From the NCBI GenBank assembly GCA_015179025.1, contig WHUX01000259.1, positions 1-64,000 on the forward strand: a DNA stretch of 64,000 nt, given 5' to 3'. The stretch's first letter is position 1; each line of letters opens with the position of its first letter. This stretch comes from Terfezia claveryi. Lineage: Eukaryota > Ascomycota > Pezizomycetes > Pezizales > Pezizaceae. The notes under the pieces were generated by a model, which searched no databases, had not been told where the DNA came from, and worked only from the letters and a program-made list of their open reading frames with translations. Below, one piece after another: positions 31,182 through 40,749 of the stretch. The translations under genes and the position numbers were made by a program.

Positions 31182-32776
31182 TCTGCCAGGTCCATCGCTA
31201 GCTAAATACACATAGGAAACTCGTGAATGGAAACTCCCATGCTGTCATTAACCGACAATGCCGGATGAACCCGAGAGCCCTGACTGGAGCCCCAAAGAAA
31301 ACACCCGCAGGTGGAACTCCGCGCTGGTAGGAAAAACACAAAACTGCTCTCGAGTGGAAAAAACCCCAACCTCTCACTAATCCCCAAATTCTCGCAGGTG
31401 GAGGTGGACTGTAGTGGTACCTCCAATATGAGCTGGCGGCGAGTTGGTAGTGGAGCCAGAGCTGTGAGTGTATAGGGTAGTGAGGCCAGAGCTGTGAGCG
31501 CGTAGGTAGTGCCGCCAGAGCTGGGGGCATGTTTATTAGCAGTGGAAATCGAAGGAGCGTGGAATAGCTACTGAAGATACTTGGAGCAAAGCAGTGAATT
31601 GGTTCTGACCTGGTGCTGAACTGGGTGAGCTTCGGGGGGTGCTGTAGGGTGCCGTGCAGTGAAGGATGCCGTGCCACAGTGAAGGTGCCATGGTGTAGCG
31701 AAGAGCGAAGGCGGGTGTAGCTGGTGAGCAGGGTATGTAGAAGCTTCACAATGCCAAGCTCGAGCTTGCTATATGTACGACAGAAATTTCCCCACCCTTC
31801 CTCTCTTTTCCTCACAACTAAACACCCCAATGATGAGCCGGCAAACCGCCTTGGAACCAGCACCAGCTCTCGAGCTTCCCCTGGCTTTTGGGATGGAGGA
31901 GCTTGGGCGATGTTGATGTGTCATGCCAAAATTCACCACCGTGAAGGGAGCAACTTGAGGAAAATCTGATTGGGGCCTTGTGATGTTATCTTATGTAGTT
32001 AGATATATCATGTGAAAATCTAGGTTATGAAATAAGTCTGGAAAAGTATATTGAGATAGGGCGTCTGGCTATACTGAGGTATGAAGGCACAACCGTTTCC
32101 TCAAAGACTTAAGACATAATAGATTTAATCTCGTGATACAGACTTGAAGGATGGTTGATTCCAGCTGAAAATGTACAATAATTGTGGTAGCATTACCAGC
32201 AGCATGCGTCTTTAGATATCAAAGTCCACCATGGCATGCCTTGCTTCGAGGTTACATGTACTCGGCCGGTAGATAATTCAGTTTGATTTGATTCCCTCCC
32301 CAAATGAACACTCATTGCAATGCCTGTTCATAGGTAGCCATCAAACTTCCCACGAAAATTACTATAAGCCTGCTCCTCACCGGGCAAATATCCTCAGGTA
32401 TAAGCCTATCTTCAAGTTAGGCCTTTTCATGTATAAGTGGAATGTAAGACAGACCATATAGCAGCACCTATCTTTCTCGCAATTGATATACTGAGCTTGG
32501 CATTCAGATAAGCATCTTCATCTGTCCTACCTAGTGGGACAAGGGAGTAATCGACATTATATAATGCTATTAGCCAAGGCAGATAAACGTACTCTTCATC
32601 CCATCACTACCTCCAACAAGAACGTGCAACTCCCCAGGCTAGGATCCATAAAACTTCGAATTTGTGCACTCTTTCCACCTTTCCTAGGCATCTCATTGCC
32701 CCACTTAAACATGTAAGAGTCAGTAAGGTTATCTTGTGCCAATGTTAAACTTGTCTAGCCATTGGTAATTCTTACC
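31182..32776. other. No supportable gene
   Basis: A 221-residue minus-strand frame (31198-31863) is low in complexity, uses a weak start and shows no domain, so it is not accepted. The rest is unique AT-rich sequence. Confidence 0.45.
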
Positions 32777-33289
32777 CTACAACAGCTTCCCCACTATAGA
32801 CGCCAGGGCGGTGGTGGCTGCTGGGGCCGTGGTAGCCGCTGGGGCCACTGGGGTGGGAGTAGCCGCTGGGGTGGTAGTAGCCTCTGGAGTGGGAGTAACC
32901 GCTGGAGTGGTGGTAGCCGCTGGGGCGGGAGTAGCTGCTGGGGTGGTAGTGGCCACTGGGGCAGTAGCGGCCGCTGAGGCGGTAGCAGTCGCTAAGGCCA
33001 GCACCCGGCCCCCGGAGGCAAGCTCAATTAGTTCTACTGGTGTAGAACGAGCCTTGTTCCTGTTGAACCATTTGGTGCTCAATACTGCCAGCCCAAACAT
33101 CACCACAACGAATCCACACAATATCCCCACGACCTCGCCCAAGTGAGCCCTAGCAAAACGAATTTATCAGTTGCACAGACCCTCTCGCAGGCTAAACCCT
33201 ACGTACAAGCACGTTTGGAGTTCTACAACTTACCAGATGCCTGGGCCCACTATGGACGTAATATCGGTGGTGACGTTTGTTAAGGTCAT
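32777..33289 (-). CDS. Small single-pass membrane protein with Pro/Ala/Thr repeat tail
   Basis: Two exons, 33289-33234 and 33149-32777, joined across an 84-nt intron (GTAAGT donor, TTTTGCTAG acceptor, CTGAT branch-like site) that restores frame exactly. The 142-residue product starts MTLTNVTTDITSIVGPG, a Thr-rich segment with N-glycosylation sites. A single hydrophobic helix follows (VVGILCGFVVVMFGLAVL), then a basic stop-transfer stretch (KWFNRNKAR). About 75 residues of Ala/Thr/Pro repeats (APAATTTPAVTPTP type) complete it. The repeat DNA is a minisatellite (32811-32995). With a short outside segment and basic flank, the tail should face the cytoplasm by the positive-inside rule. No family is recognised. 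The consensus splice sites and the frame restoration support a real gene; function unknown. Confidence 0.6.
32811..32995. repeat. Coding minisatellite, 15-45 bp units
   Basis: GGGGTGGTAGTAGCCGCTGG-type units repeated about nine times with substitutions. In the gene frame (minus) they encode Pro-Ala-Ala-Thr-Thr / Thr-Pro blocks. Confidence 0.8.
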
Positions 33290-33610
33290 GTTTCTCTGAG
33301 GACAGTTGTCGGAGGACAGTTGCTGGGAGAGTTGGTTGGAAAAGATACTTATTTATAGGAAGAGTTGGTGAGCAAGAATGGATGGAGAGTCGAGTGCGGA
33401 GAGGGATAAACAGGAGTGGGAATTCATGGTGTGATTCGAAAATTACCCTTTTCGGAATTTGATTACCTAGTTGGTCCTTGAGGCTAGTCGGTCCTACAAA
33501 GCAGCCATACAAAGCAGCGAGAGTCCTACATCAACTAGGCCAGCGCTACGTAACTGGCTCGTCTACACATACAGGGGTTGTCAATTTGCCTGTAACGGTA
33601 AGAGACCAAT
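33290..33610. other. Upstream of the small membrane-protein gene
   Basis: Contains GGACAGTTG repeats just before the start and no other gene. Confidence 0.4.
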
Positions 33611-33670
33611 ACAGTTAAACCTAGCTATACCGGAACTCGTTATAGCGGAAACCTTGCTATAAAGGACAGC
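33611..33670 (+). repeat. pogo-type terminal sequence
   Basis: ACAGTTAAACCTAGCTATAC followed by CGGAACTCGTTATAGCGGAA resembles the ACAGTTAAACCTCG... ends of pogo/Tigger-like elements in fungi. No partner end or transposase is adjacent, so it is a fragment or a MITE end. Confidence 0.35.
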
Positions 33671-33959
33671 CTCAATGATCGTTTAGTTTCCCACCCAAAT
33701 TCCCTCGTTATACTAGACGGTAAAAGAACCGGACTGGAGTGGACATTTATTGATTTAAAAAAATAACTACATATGTACAAATATACCTAGCTAAGCCGGA
33801 TTCTACCTAGAAGGCCAAACATCCCCCGTTGCTTCTGGACCTTATTAGTGGCTTTATAGTGTTTTAAGCCTTCTCAGGCCTGAAGAACTGTCTCAACTAT
33901 GTTGGATACTTGAATTTGGGCTGAGGCTGAGACTCTGAAAAAATGTAGCAGCATCACGT

Positions 33960-34150
33960 AGGATTCCGGTTTGCCAATTTGGCGTCGGACGCCCTAGGCG
34001 CCGCGGGAGGCATTGTGCCACTTGTAGATGCCCCCATCCTGCTCACGACGTCCCGGACGCCATCCTCCGGATGATTGGCGTCCCAATGACAGCCCTCTAA
34101 CCAATGTCTTTAGTGGCGTCCATGGCGTCCGGTGGCATCCTGTGCCTCCC
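33960..34150. repeat. Cluster of GGCGTCC / GGACGCC words
   Basis: At least eight occurrences of GGCGTC or GACGCC in both orientations within 190 bp, in otherwise AT-rich DNA. This resembles the subterminal arrays at 48.1 and 56.4 kb and may be an orphan end of a similar element. Confidence 0.4.
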
Positions 34151-34193
34151 GATCTTGCCTGCGTTGTACGGATGGATCTTTAGCTTTCCTACA

Positions 34194-34510
34194 ATGGAAG
34201 GCTGTTACGTCCAATAAAGCCTGCTGCAAAGAAGCATTGTAAATGTCCATGGTATTGTGAAATATTTATGATATAAAAGCTTATCCCAGCGGAGGCAGTG
34301 CCCGAATGTCCACCTCCACATATTGTGTGGCAACCGCTGCCCATATTGCCTCCAACTAACGTAGACCTACCAATCACAGTAGACATTGGAGCCATGGACA
34401 TAGAGACATCAGGGCAATGGAGTTCGAGACATTGGAGCCAAGGAAAAGAGACATCGAAGCCATGCAAATACTGACGTTGGAGCTATGGAAATGGAGATGT
34501 CGGAGCCATG
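34194..34510. repeat. Degenerate minisatellite
   Basis: GGAGCCATGGA-AT-GAGACATC-type units of about 25-35 bp, imperfectly repeated. No coding frame spans it. Confidence 0.5.
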
Positions 34511-34646
34511 GAAACTGCTCATGAACCCTGTGAGATAGGTTAGTTATGCGTTCACATATCGGAGGTCTGACAATTCTCTCACCTATATAACCTGAACTTG
34601 CTCGATCACCAGAAGGTTAGTTATTGCACCAGGCCTGGCAATGCTC

Positions 34647-35362
34647 TCACCTAGATCGAAGTTCATGTGTTGTTCTGTCTGTGCCCATCCTCTCAAATAA
34701 CGTTAGTATCGTCATTTCTTCGCTCATCTCAAATAATGCACCATCGTATTGAACCATTCTCCAGTGGCTCCCTGTCGTAACAAACCCAAATACTTCACCC
34801 CCACCATTACTATCACGCATATCCTTGATGGCAAGGAAACATTGCTTCATGGCCTGTCCGAGGGAAGCTCGCTTTGCCTCCACTATGAGGATAAAGTCTT
34901 CGCTTCTCACTTGAATAAGATCAACAATAGCAAATTCCTCTTCTCCGCCCGTCTCGCCATCTTTAGAAACAATTTCTTTCTCCGACAGCAGCCACACATT
35001 TTTCCTCAGGAAGAAAAGTTCGAGTATAGGACTAAGGATAGCATAAACCAAGTGATTGATATTAGCCTCTTTGAAATCCGTATCATCGAAAAGAGGAACT
35101 TCAACATTTATTAGCACTATCAGCAACAAACTCTGACTACCAAAATACCTTCAATCAGTAAATAGTGCACCATCTCCTCATATACCTCCTCCTTCACCTC
35201 ATCCAGGCTCAGCCCTCCCTCCTGTTTATTGTTGACTTAACATTTTTCCTCTCTCCTACACCGACAACCTTCTTCCTCTCCCATCACTCCTTTTTTTCCC
35301 TTTCCCCTTCCTCTCTTATTTCTGCTTACATCCTCAAAGACAATTGTACTGGAGCCTTCCAT
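34647..35362 (-). CDS. PD-(D/E)XK-like protein, three exons
   Basis: Exons 35362-35330, 35221-35149 and 35098-34647; introns of 108 nt (GTAAGC...AACAG) and 50 nt (GTATTT...GAAG, branch-like GCTAAT). The exons join in frame to give 185 residues from ATG (MEGSSTIVFED). The fold signature is D95 in EEFAIVDLIQV and E109-x-K111 in FILIVEAKR, the D-x(13)-E-x-K pattern of PD-(D/E)XK nucleases. After it comes a helix with a conserved Gln (LGQAMKQCF) and a strand segment GEVFGFVTTGSHWRMV. Many uncharacterised fungal proteins share this VEAKR...Q...W pattern. DNA cleavage is inferred from the fold, not shown; the substrate is unknown. The gene is free of stops although it is surrounded by repeats. It could be a host gene, or a nuclease once carried by a transposon. 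Confidence 0.65.
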
Positions 35363-36237
35363 GTTGCTTTCGGGGGTTGCAAGTTGCCTTTGTTCAGGCT
35401 CCGGTGTCTTGTGTTTCGGTGGGGCATTCGATAGACCCGGTGTTCCCAGCTGGCGTTGTGATCCGCCTGCGTGCCCTTCTCACATTGTCGCTGCTCTTAG
35501 AACTGCTACTCTGATAGCTGGCGTTGCAACGTACCGCTCTAGTATCCTACATAGCGAGGTGGTCGCAGTGTGAAAAATCCTTGCCCGGTCAAGCTCAACA
35601 GCGATGGAAACTTGACCTCGTGGGGGATTTTGTAGTTCTCAGGTATTTCTGGCAAAAATCAGATATTCTTGCTCAGCTTCTCCTTGTCCGTCGATTGCTG
35701 TAAATTCCGACGTCGGAAACCCGTTGGTTCTGGTGATGGACCAAGTGGGCTCGTCCTGCACGGTGTTGTCGGTGGTGATGTTTGTGATAGAGTAATGCAG
35801 CGTTCATGCCATGTTATCTGGATACTGTACATACCAAAAAAGGCAATTATGGATAAACTACCTACTTGGAAGTGGAGCATTAATTGAGGGTGTCCCTTTT
35901 GTGCTGTGTACGTAGGTAGATAGACCCTATCGTCTTGTTTTATCAACCCAGAACCTGCACGGGCTAGAGACCCGCCCACAAGGGTGCCTTGCCCGTCGGG
36001 CGGGCATCTCAACCTGTGTGGGTTACCAGTATATCCCTATGGAGAGAAGCTATCTCCACACGGGATGCGATGCCCCTACAGAGACAAAATCATGCCCAAG
36101 AGGACTTTGCATCCATATACCCAAAATCTATCTCTGCTTCCATATTGTAATGGATTCCAAGATTTGTCACCCAGTTCCATACGGCACCCAAGGGCTCCGC
36201 GACCACAGATAATTGCAACATGCTAGGCCTAAGAAGG
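35363..36237. other. Intergenic, no gene seen
   Basis: Short open frames on both strands are incoherent. No repeat was recognised. Confidence 0.4.
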
Positions 36238-36441
36238 CAGTGACTATGCTAGTAGGTTTAGTGCCAATTTACTGTGGTGGGAGACCCTGCGGGAAAGCTC
36301 CCACCGCAGCACGCATTGGGTTTTTAGAATTTTTGACTTCTTGTTTCGGTATTGTTGGGATGGTTGCCTTTTTGAGAAATCACACAGGTAGTCCTTTTTT
36401 GGCCCATACCTTTTCCGGTATCCCCCAGCTACCCTTTTTGT
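36238..36441 (+). repeat. Dispersed repeat R1, copy 3 (5' half)
   Basis: Begins CAGTGACTATGCTAGTAGG, then CTCCCACCGCAGCACG, TTTTTGACTTCTTGTTTCGG, GGATGGTTGCC, TTGGCCCATACCTTTTCCGG and CCAGCTACCCTTTTTGT. It lacks the right third present in copies 1 and 2. Confidence 0.75.
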
Positions 36442-36829
36442 CACCACGACAACAACTTCCAAGGACTGAGTGATTACGAGAACTCAACAACCAATCCACT
36501 GCAACTTTTTCGCCAGTTGCTATCGGTTTACCCTGCAAGGTTACCCTTCTAAGCATGGAACTCGCTCGTTTTGGTGGAATTGCTACTGGGATTCCACCTG
36601 TCCCCGTGCCTGAAGGCTGACGATTGTTGCCCTCAAAAGAGAACCAATTTACACATGGAGGTGACTGTCCAGCCAAGAAGTGGTCACATATGTGGGCGAT
36701 AAAGCCGAAAAACCCACAAAGCCAAAAAACCCACAGAGCCGAAAGAACCAAGAAAACGCAAAATAACTTAGAAAAATAGATGAAATACTACACTGACCTG
36801 AAGAACGTGTGTATCGTAGTGGCTGGTGG

Positions 36830-37200
36830 CGGGGGTATTGTAGAGGCTGGCGGCGGAAGCTATATATGCAAGGGGCTCATGGATGTGTGACTGGCGGCGG
36901 CGGTTTTGTAGGGGCTGGCGGCGGGGGTGTTGTAGTGGCTGGCGGTGGGGGTGTTGTAGGGGCTAGCGGCGGGGGCTATATAGGCAAGGGGCTCGTGGAT
37001 GTGTGACTGGCGGCGGCGGTTTCGAAGGAGCTGGCGGTCGGGGGTGTTGTAGAGGCTGGGAGCTATGGAAGCTATATATGCGGGGGCTTGGGGATGTGTG
37101 ATATGGGGGCTCAGGGATGTGTGATGTGGGGGCTCGGGGCTTGTGGATGTGTGATGTGGGGCTTCGGGATGTGTATTCGGGTATCGGAGGTAGAGGGTCC
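36830..37200. repeat. GC-rich minisatellite
   Basis: GGGGCTGGCGGCGGGGGTGTTGTAG-type units and GGGGCTCGTGGATGTGTGA units alternate and recur at 37250-37380. They sit in an AT-rich background. No stable coding frame is supported. Confidence 0.65.
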
Positions 37201-37589
37201 CAGATGTTAGCGAAGTTTCTAGGCAGCCAATAGAGTTCTACATATCTTGACAGAGGGGGTGTTGGAGGGGGTGTCGTAGGGGGTGGGGTGGAGGCTGGTG
37301 GCAGAAGCTATATATGCGAGGGGCTCGTGGATGTGTGATGTCGGGGCTCGTGGATGTGTGATGTCGGATGTGTGAATGTGGCTGGCAAGGCCGTGGCTCA
37401 TTACGTAAGTAATCATACATTGGCACCAAGGCCGCTGACACTGCTGCGGGTCCGAACGTTTAGTTTAGTCATGTGACGTCGGGAAACGCTTTCCTTTTGA
37501 GCGACAACTGCCCGATTAAGAGTCTTGGTAATAGTTTTTTTGTCGAATACAACCCCTCGCTTCGCTAGCGCTCGCTTCTGGGCACTACG

Positions 37590-37730
37590 GTAGGTGATCC
37601 CGCGATAAAGTCTCCCATCGCAGCACTAAACAGGCAATCTGCAATATTTTCCCTGGCATTGCCTGATTACCTTTTCGGGAAGTCACACTAGTGAGTCCTG
37701 ATTTGGCCCCTACCATTTCTGGTCTAGCAA
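37590..37730 (+). repeat. R1-related repeat, copy 4a
   Basis: AAAGTCTCCCATCGCAGCACTAAACAGG, the ATTACCTTTTCGGGAAGTCACA block and CCTACCATTTCTGGTCT match 37897-38032 closely. These are diverged relatives of the R1 blocks GGAAAGCTCCCACCGCAG and TTGGCCCATACCTTTTCCGG. Confidence 0.7.
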
Positions 37731-37857
37731 ACTACCATTTTAGGAATAGTGCTACTTCTCTTTTGGCACACCACACCAGTATTCTACAACACTACACTCT
37801 TCTCCATCGGCACATGTATTTGGAGTGCGGCCTCTATAGATATATGGAATTCATTAT

Positions 37858-38032
37858 GTAGTGACTATACTAGCAGGTTTAGTGCCAATTTATTGCGATG
37901 GGAGTTCCTATGATAAAGTCTTCCATTGCAGCACTAAACAGGCAATCTGCAATTATTTTCCCTATTATTTGATTACCTTTTTTGGGAAGTCACACTAGTC
38001 AGTCCCGATTTAGCCCCTACCATTTCTGGTCT
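37858..38032 (+). repeat. R1-related repeat, copy 4b
   Basis: Starts GTAGTGACTATACTAGCAGG like the R1 left end. The shared core repeats 37590-37730 in direct orientation about 305 bp downstream, so this subfamily is locally duplicated. Confidence 0.7.
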
Positions 38033-38575
38033 CACGCAGACTCACTAGGAGGGGAGTGCGAAGGTTCAGTCTTGGCATGTGACTATGCTGACTCATGTTA
38101 ACAGCTCCTACTTTTCTCACAACAGAACATTGCACAACTACTAGGTCTACAACTGAGAACTCATATCGACCAGGCACAAGACTACAACCAGGCTTAAGAC
38201 TATAGTTGCTCAGCTCATATCTTATCAACCATTACCACCTATAGCATTGCACCAAAACGGATAGAACCATCATCAACACTTCCGATTATGCCCACCATAT
38301 TGACTCTGACGGTAGCGGAGTTGCAGCAAAGAGAGTTCGCAACTTTCTCTACACTTCTGAATGTCCTTACAGACTTCTCCCTCTTTTTTGCTCTAGGCTT
38401 CAGAGAGCCCTCCTGTGATCATCCGTCCTCAGAGGAAACAATTGTAGTGGACTATGATGCCCACCACAAGGTACTCAAGACCCTCCGCGCTCTCTCTTTC
38501 ATACTTATTCGTGACCACGAGATTATTGCACTACTATCATAGGTGCTGCCAACCGGCGTTGTGGGTTTTCTGTCT

Positions 38576-38588
38576 GTTACTGTTTCTA
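38576..38588. repeat. Target-site duplication of retroposon copy 3 (left)
   Basis: GTTACTGTTTCTA, perfectly repeated at 38653-38665. Confidence 0.88.
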
Positions 38589-38652
38589 TTTTTTTTTTTT
38601 TTTTTTAAATACTTAGTACTCCTATGCAGCCCCGTTAGGGGGGCTATGAGGA
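38589..38652 (-). mobile_element. Short poly(A) retroposon (SINE-like), copy 3, 5'-truncated
   Basis: 64 bp including an A tail (T run at 38589-38606 on plus). It retains the second hairpin as AGCCCC-CCTAAC-GGGGCT and the AAGTATTTAAA end. Perfect 13-bp direct repeats flank it. The 5' truncation is typical of incomplete target-primed reverse transcription. Confidence 0.82.
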
Positions 38653-38665
38653 GTTACTGTTTCTA
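38653..38665. repeat. Target-site duplication of retroposon copy 3 (right)
   Basis: GTTACTGTTTCTA; see 38576-38588. Confidence 0.88.
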
Positions 38666-39804
38666 GGTAGACTTGGCCGTCGGAGACTCAGATGATTCAC
38701 ATTGCCCAGAACTCGTGTACAGGGTATGACCTTGCCTTCCCTCAAGTTTCAAAAAACTTTCATTTACTAACTGTTAAGTAGGGATCTGAACCTCGACTAT
38801 AGCCTCAAGACAATCAGTCCCTCTCCATGTGAATTTCCACTTGGCATTCTGCGCCACATATTCCAGGAACCGGACCCTAACTTGGACCAACACTTGGCAA
38901 CAGTCACTAGCCTGCTAGGCAAACTATCAACTGCCTCTAGCAAAACTCATGTTGGAGCCGCCGCCAACGTTTTGCTCAACTATCTTACGGTTCAGTGCAG
39001 CCGTAAGCTCAAATGGCGCTTCATGTGCATCTCCAGAAACCCGCACAAGCTTCACTGGCTGGTTGTTCTCCAGAATCTTGGGCTGTCAGACTTTAGCAGC
39101 ATCGACTTTTGCTCGAAAATATCCGCTAGTGGCTATATTGACGTGAACAAGGCATGGCTGGACCTAGCATACTTGACTCTATGAGAGAAGGGGTGGTTTC
39201 TTGTAGAGGATGACTGAGAGGGACTGGGTGCGGATAATGATCAAAAGGATCTGGCAGCAGTGGCCAACTTGAAATTCATTGATCTATTACACAAGGCCGT
39301 AAATTATTTAAGCCAATTCATTCTAAGGTGTGAAGAGTGGTACAAGGGTATTGACCGTTTCTCAGAGTCTCTGTCAATGGCGGAGAGGCAGGATGTGCTT
39401 TGGCAGGCATATTATCATTTACACGTCTATGGAACAACGCTCATTGCACTTTTTGGCTACCATCTCGGCTTGGTTGTAAGAATCCTATTTCTCCAGCAAA
39501 GGCGTAGGTGCGGGCTTCGCTCTCCCAAGGAGGCCAACTTCGACAATTTCCGTTTCTACAGTATAGCCCTCTTATGCATTGCTGACCGACTCTGTAGGCT
39601 GGCATAGCACTCTCTATTCTGGAAACGACTGCTCATCTTTTCCGACACAGGCTTTCGCAAGACCAAGGTGAAGTTAATGGATGACACCGCCTCTACCGCC
39701 GCCTCACTTAATACTCTTGTCGTTCCAAAGACTAGGGGTTGCATATCGCCACCACACGATGAAGCCTTACGCACAGTATCCGGCGAGTCAACATCTTCCA
39801 TTAC

Positions 39805-40428
39805 TGTTGAGATACAGGTATATGAGATATACACTATATCTAACAGGCAGCGGTAATTCAACCAAGTATCCAATAAAGGAGAAACTTGGGAACGGATCTA
39901 ATAGGCTGGTGGAGGACGTTCTGGAGAACGTAGAGGACGTTGTGGATACTGTAGAGGACACTGTAAAGCGTGCACTAGAAACGTAGAATATATAGGAGAA
40001 TATATGAGTGAATGAGATTGATGTGAACTAATATAAACTGATAATCTCTAAAGGAAGGGAATTCCCCTCCTATATATACACGATTCCAGCAAGCTATAGC
40101 ATAAGCCAGAGCATGCTAAATGCGTTCAACATGATTACAACATACTCAACATATTTGAGTTTATAACAATAAAGTTTAACAGAAGTATAACTCAAAATAT
40201 GGTTTAACATGTGTTGTAAGCATGTGAATAGAGCTAAAACAGAGTTATTAGAGCGTGAATAATATAACTAATAATAGAGTTATGCATGTGAAAAGCATAT
40301 AGAAATACTTAATCTATGTAAGTATGAAGCACATGATTTGACATGTGGTGGAATGTAATTAGGAATGAATAATGCATATGTATGTGATTTGTGGTGTAAG
40401 AGAGAGCGTTTGAACGCGTTTTTTAATA
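39805..40428 (-). repeat. 3' LTR of the copia element
   Basis: 624 bp. Plus-strand start TGTTGAGATACAGG, end GCGTTTTTTAATA. A purine-rich tract on the minus strand (GAGGAGGGG, 40429-40437) directly precedes it, as expected for the polypurine primer. Confidence 0.9.
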
Positions 40429-40749
40429 CCCCTCCTCACTAATCACGGCATGAATGTCAGTAAATAATTCAGCAGTCTCATTAAAAACCTATATATGAAG
40501 AAAAAACCCTGTGGGAAAAAAAGATTTTCATATATAGGAAAAGAGTACTGTTATGAATCATTTAGTTCCTAAAACATCTTCCCGCAACAAGAAGAATTGT
40601 GGTCCAGGTATGACTTTGGTACAAATATCCGCTGGATTAAGTGAGCCAGGTACATGCAGGACTATGATTTTGCCAGTTTCGACAAGATCATGAACATGAT
40701 GGTAAGCTACATCAATATGCTTGCTGTGATCGCTTATGCGAGGGTTTTG

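Larger units (their letters stand above)
38288..39804 (+). pseudogene. Decayed gene of unknown family, hit by retroposon and copia
   Basis: Coherent protein fragments follow each other on the plus strand: 38288-38540 (MPTILTLTVAELQQREFATF...), 38880-39180 (HVGAAANVLLNYLTVQCS, FMCISRNPHKLHWLV), and 39260-39800 (FILRCEEWYKGIDRF, SLSMAERQDVLWQAYYHLHV, RFYSIALLCIADRLCR, then after a stop LIFSDTGFRKTKVKLMDD and GCISPPHDEALRTVSG). The last blocks read like a conserved, mostly helical protein. A SINE-like retroposon with target duplication sits at 38576-38665, and the coding sequence ends abruptly at the copia LTR. Stops lie near 38540, 39182 and 39605. No family can be named; the rest of the gene is not on the far side of the copia element. 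Confidence 0.5.

Noticed and set aside
31198..31863. 221-residue minus-strand frame
   Set aside because: Low complexity with local repetition, no domain, weak start and no consistent splice context.
35165..35573. Plus-strand frames opposite the PD-(D/E)XK gene
   Set aside because: They are antisense to the reconstructed exons and introns, and CT-rich from the intron tracts.
36809..37006. Gly-rich plus-strand frame as a gene
   Set aside because: It is entirely minisatellite sequence, and its frame depends on the repeat.
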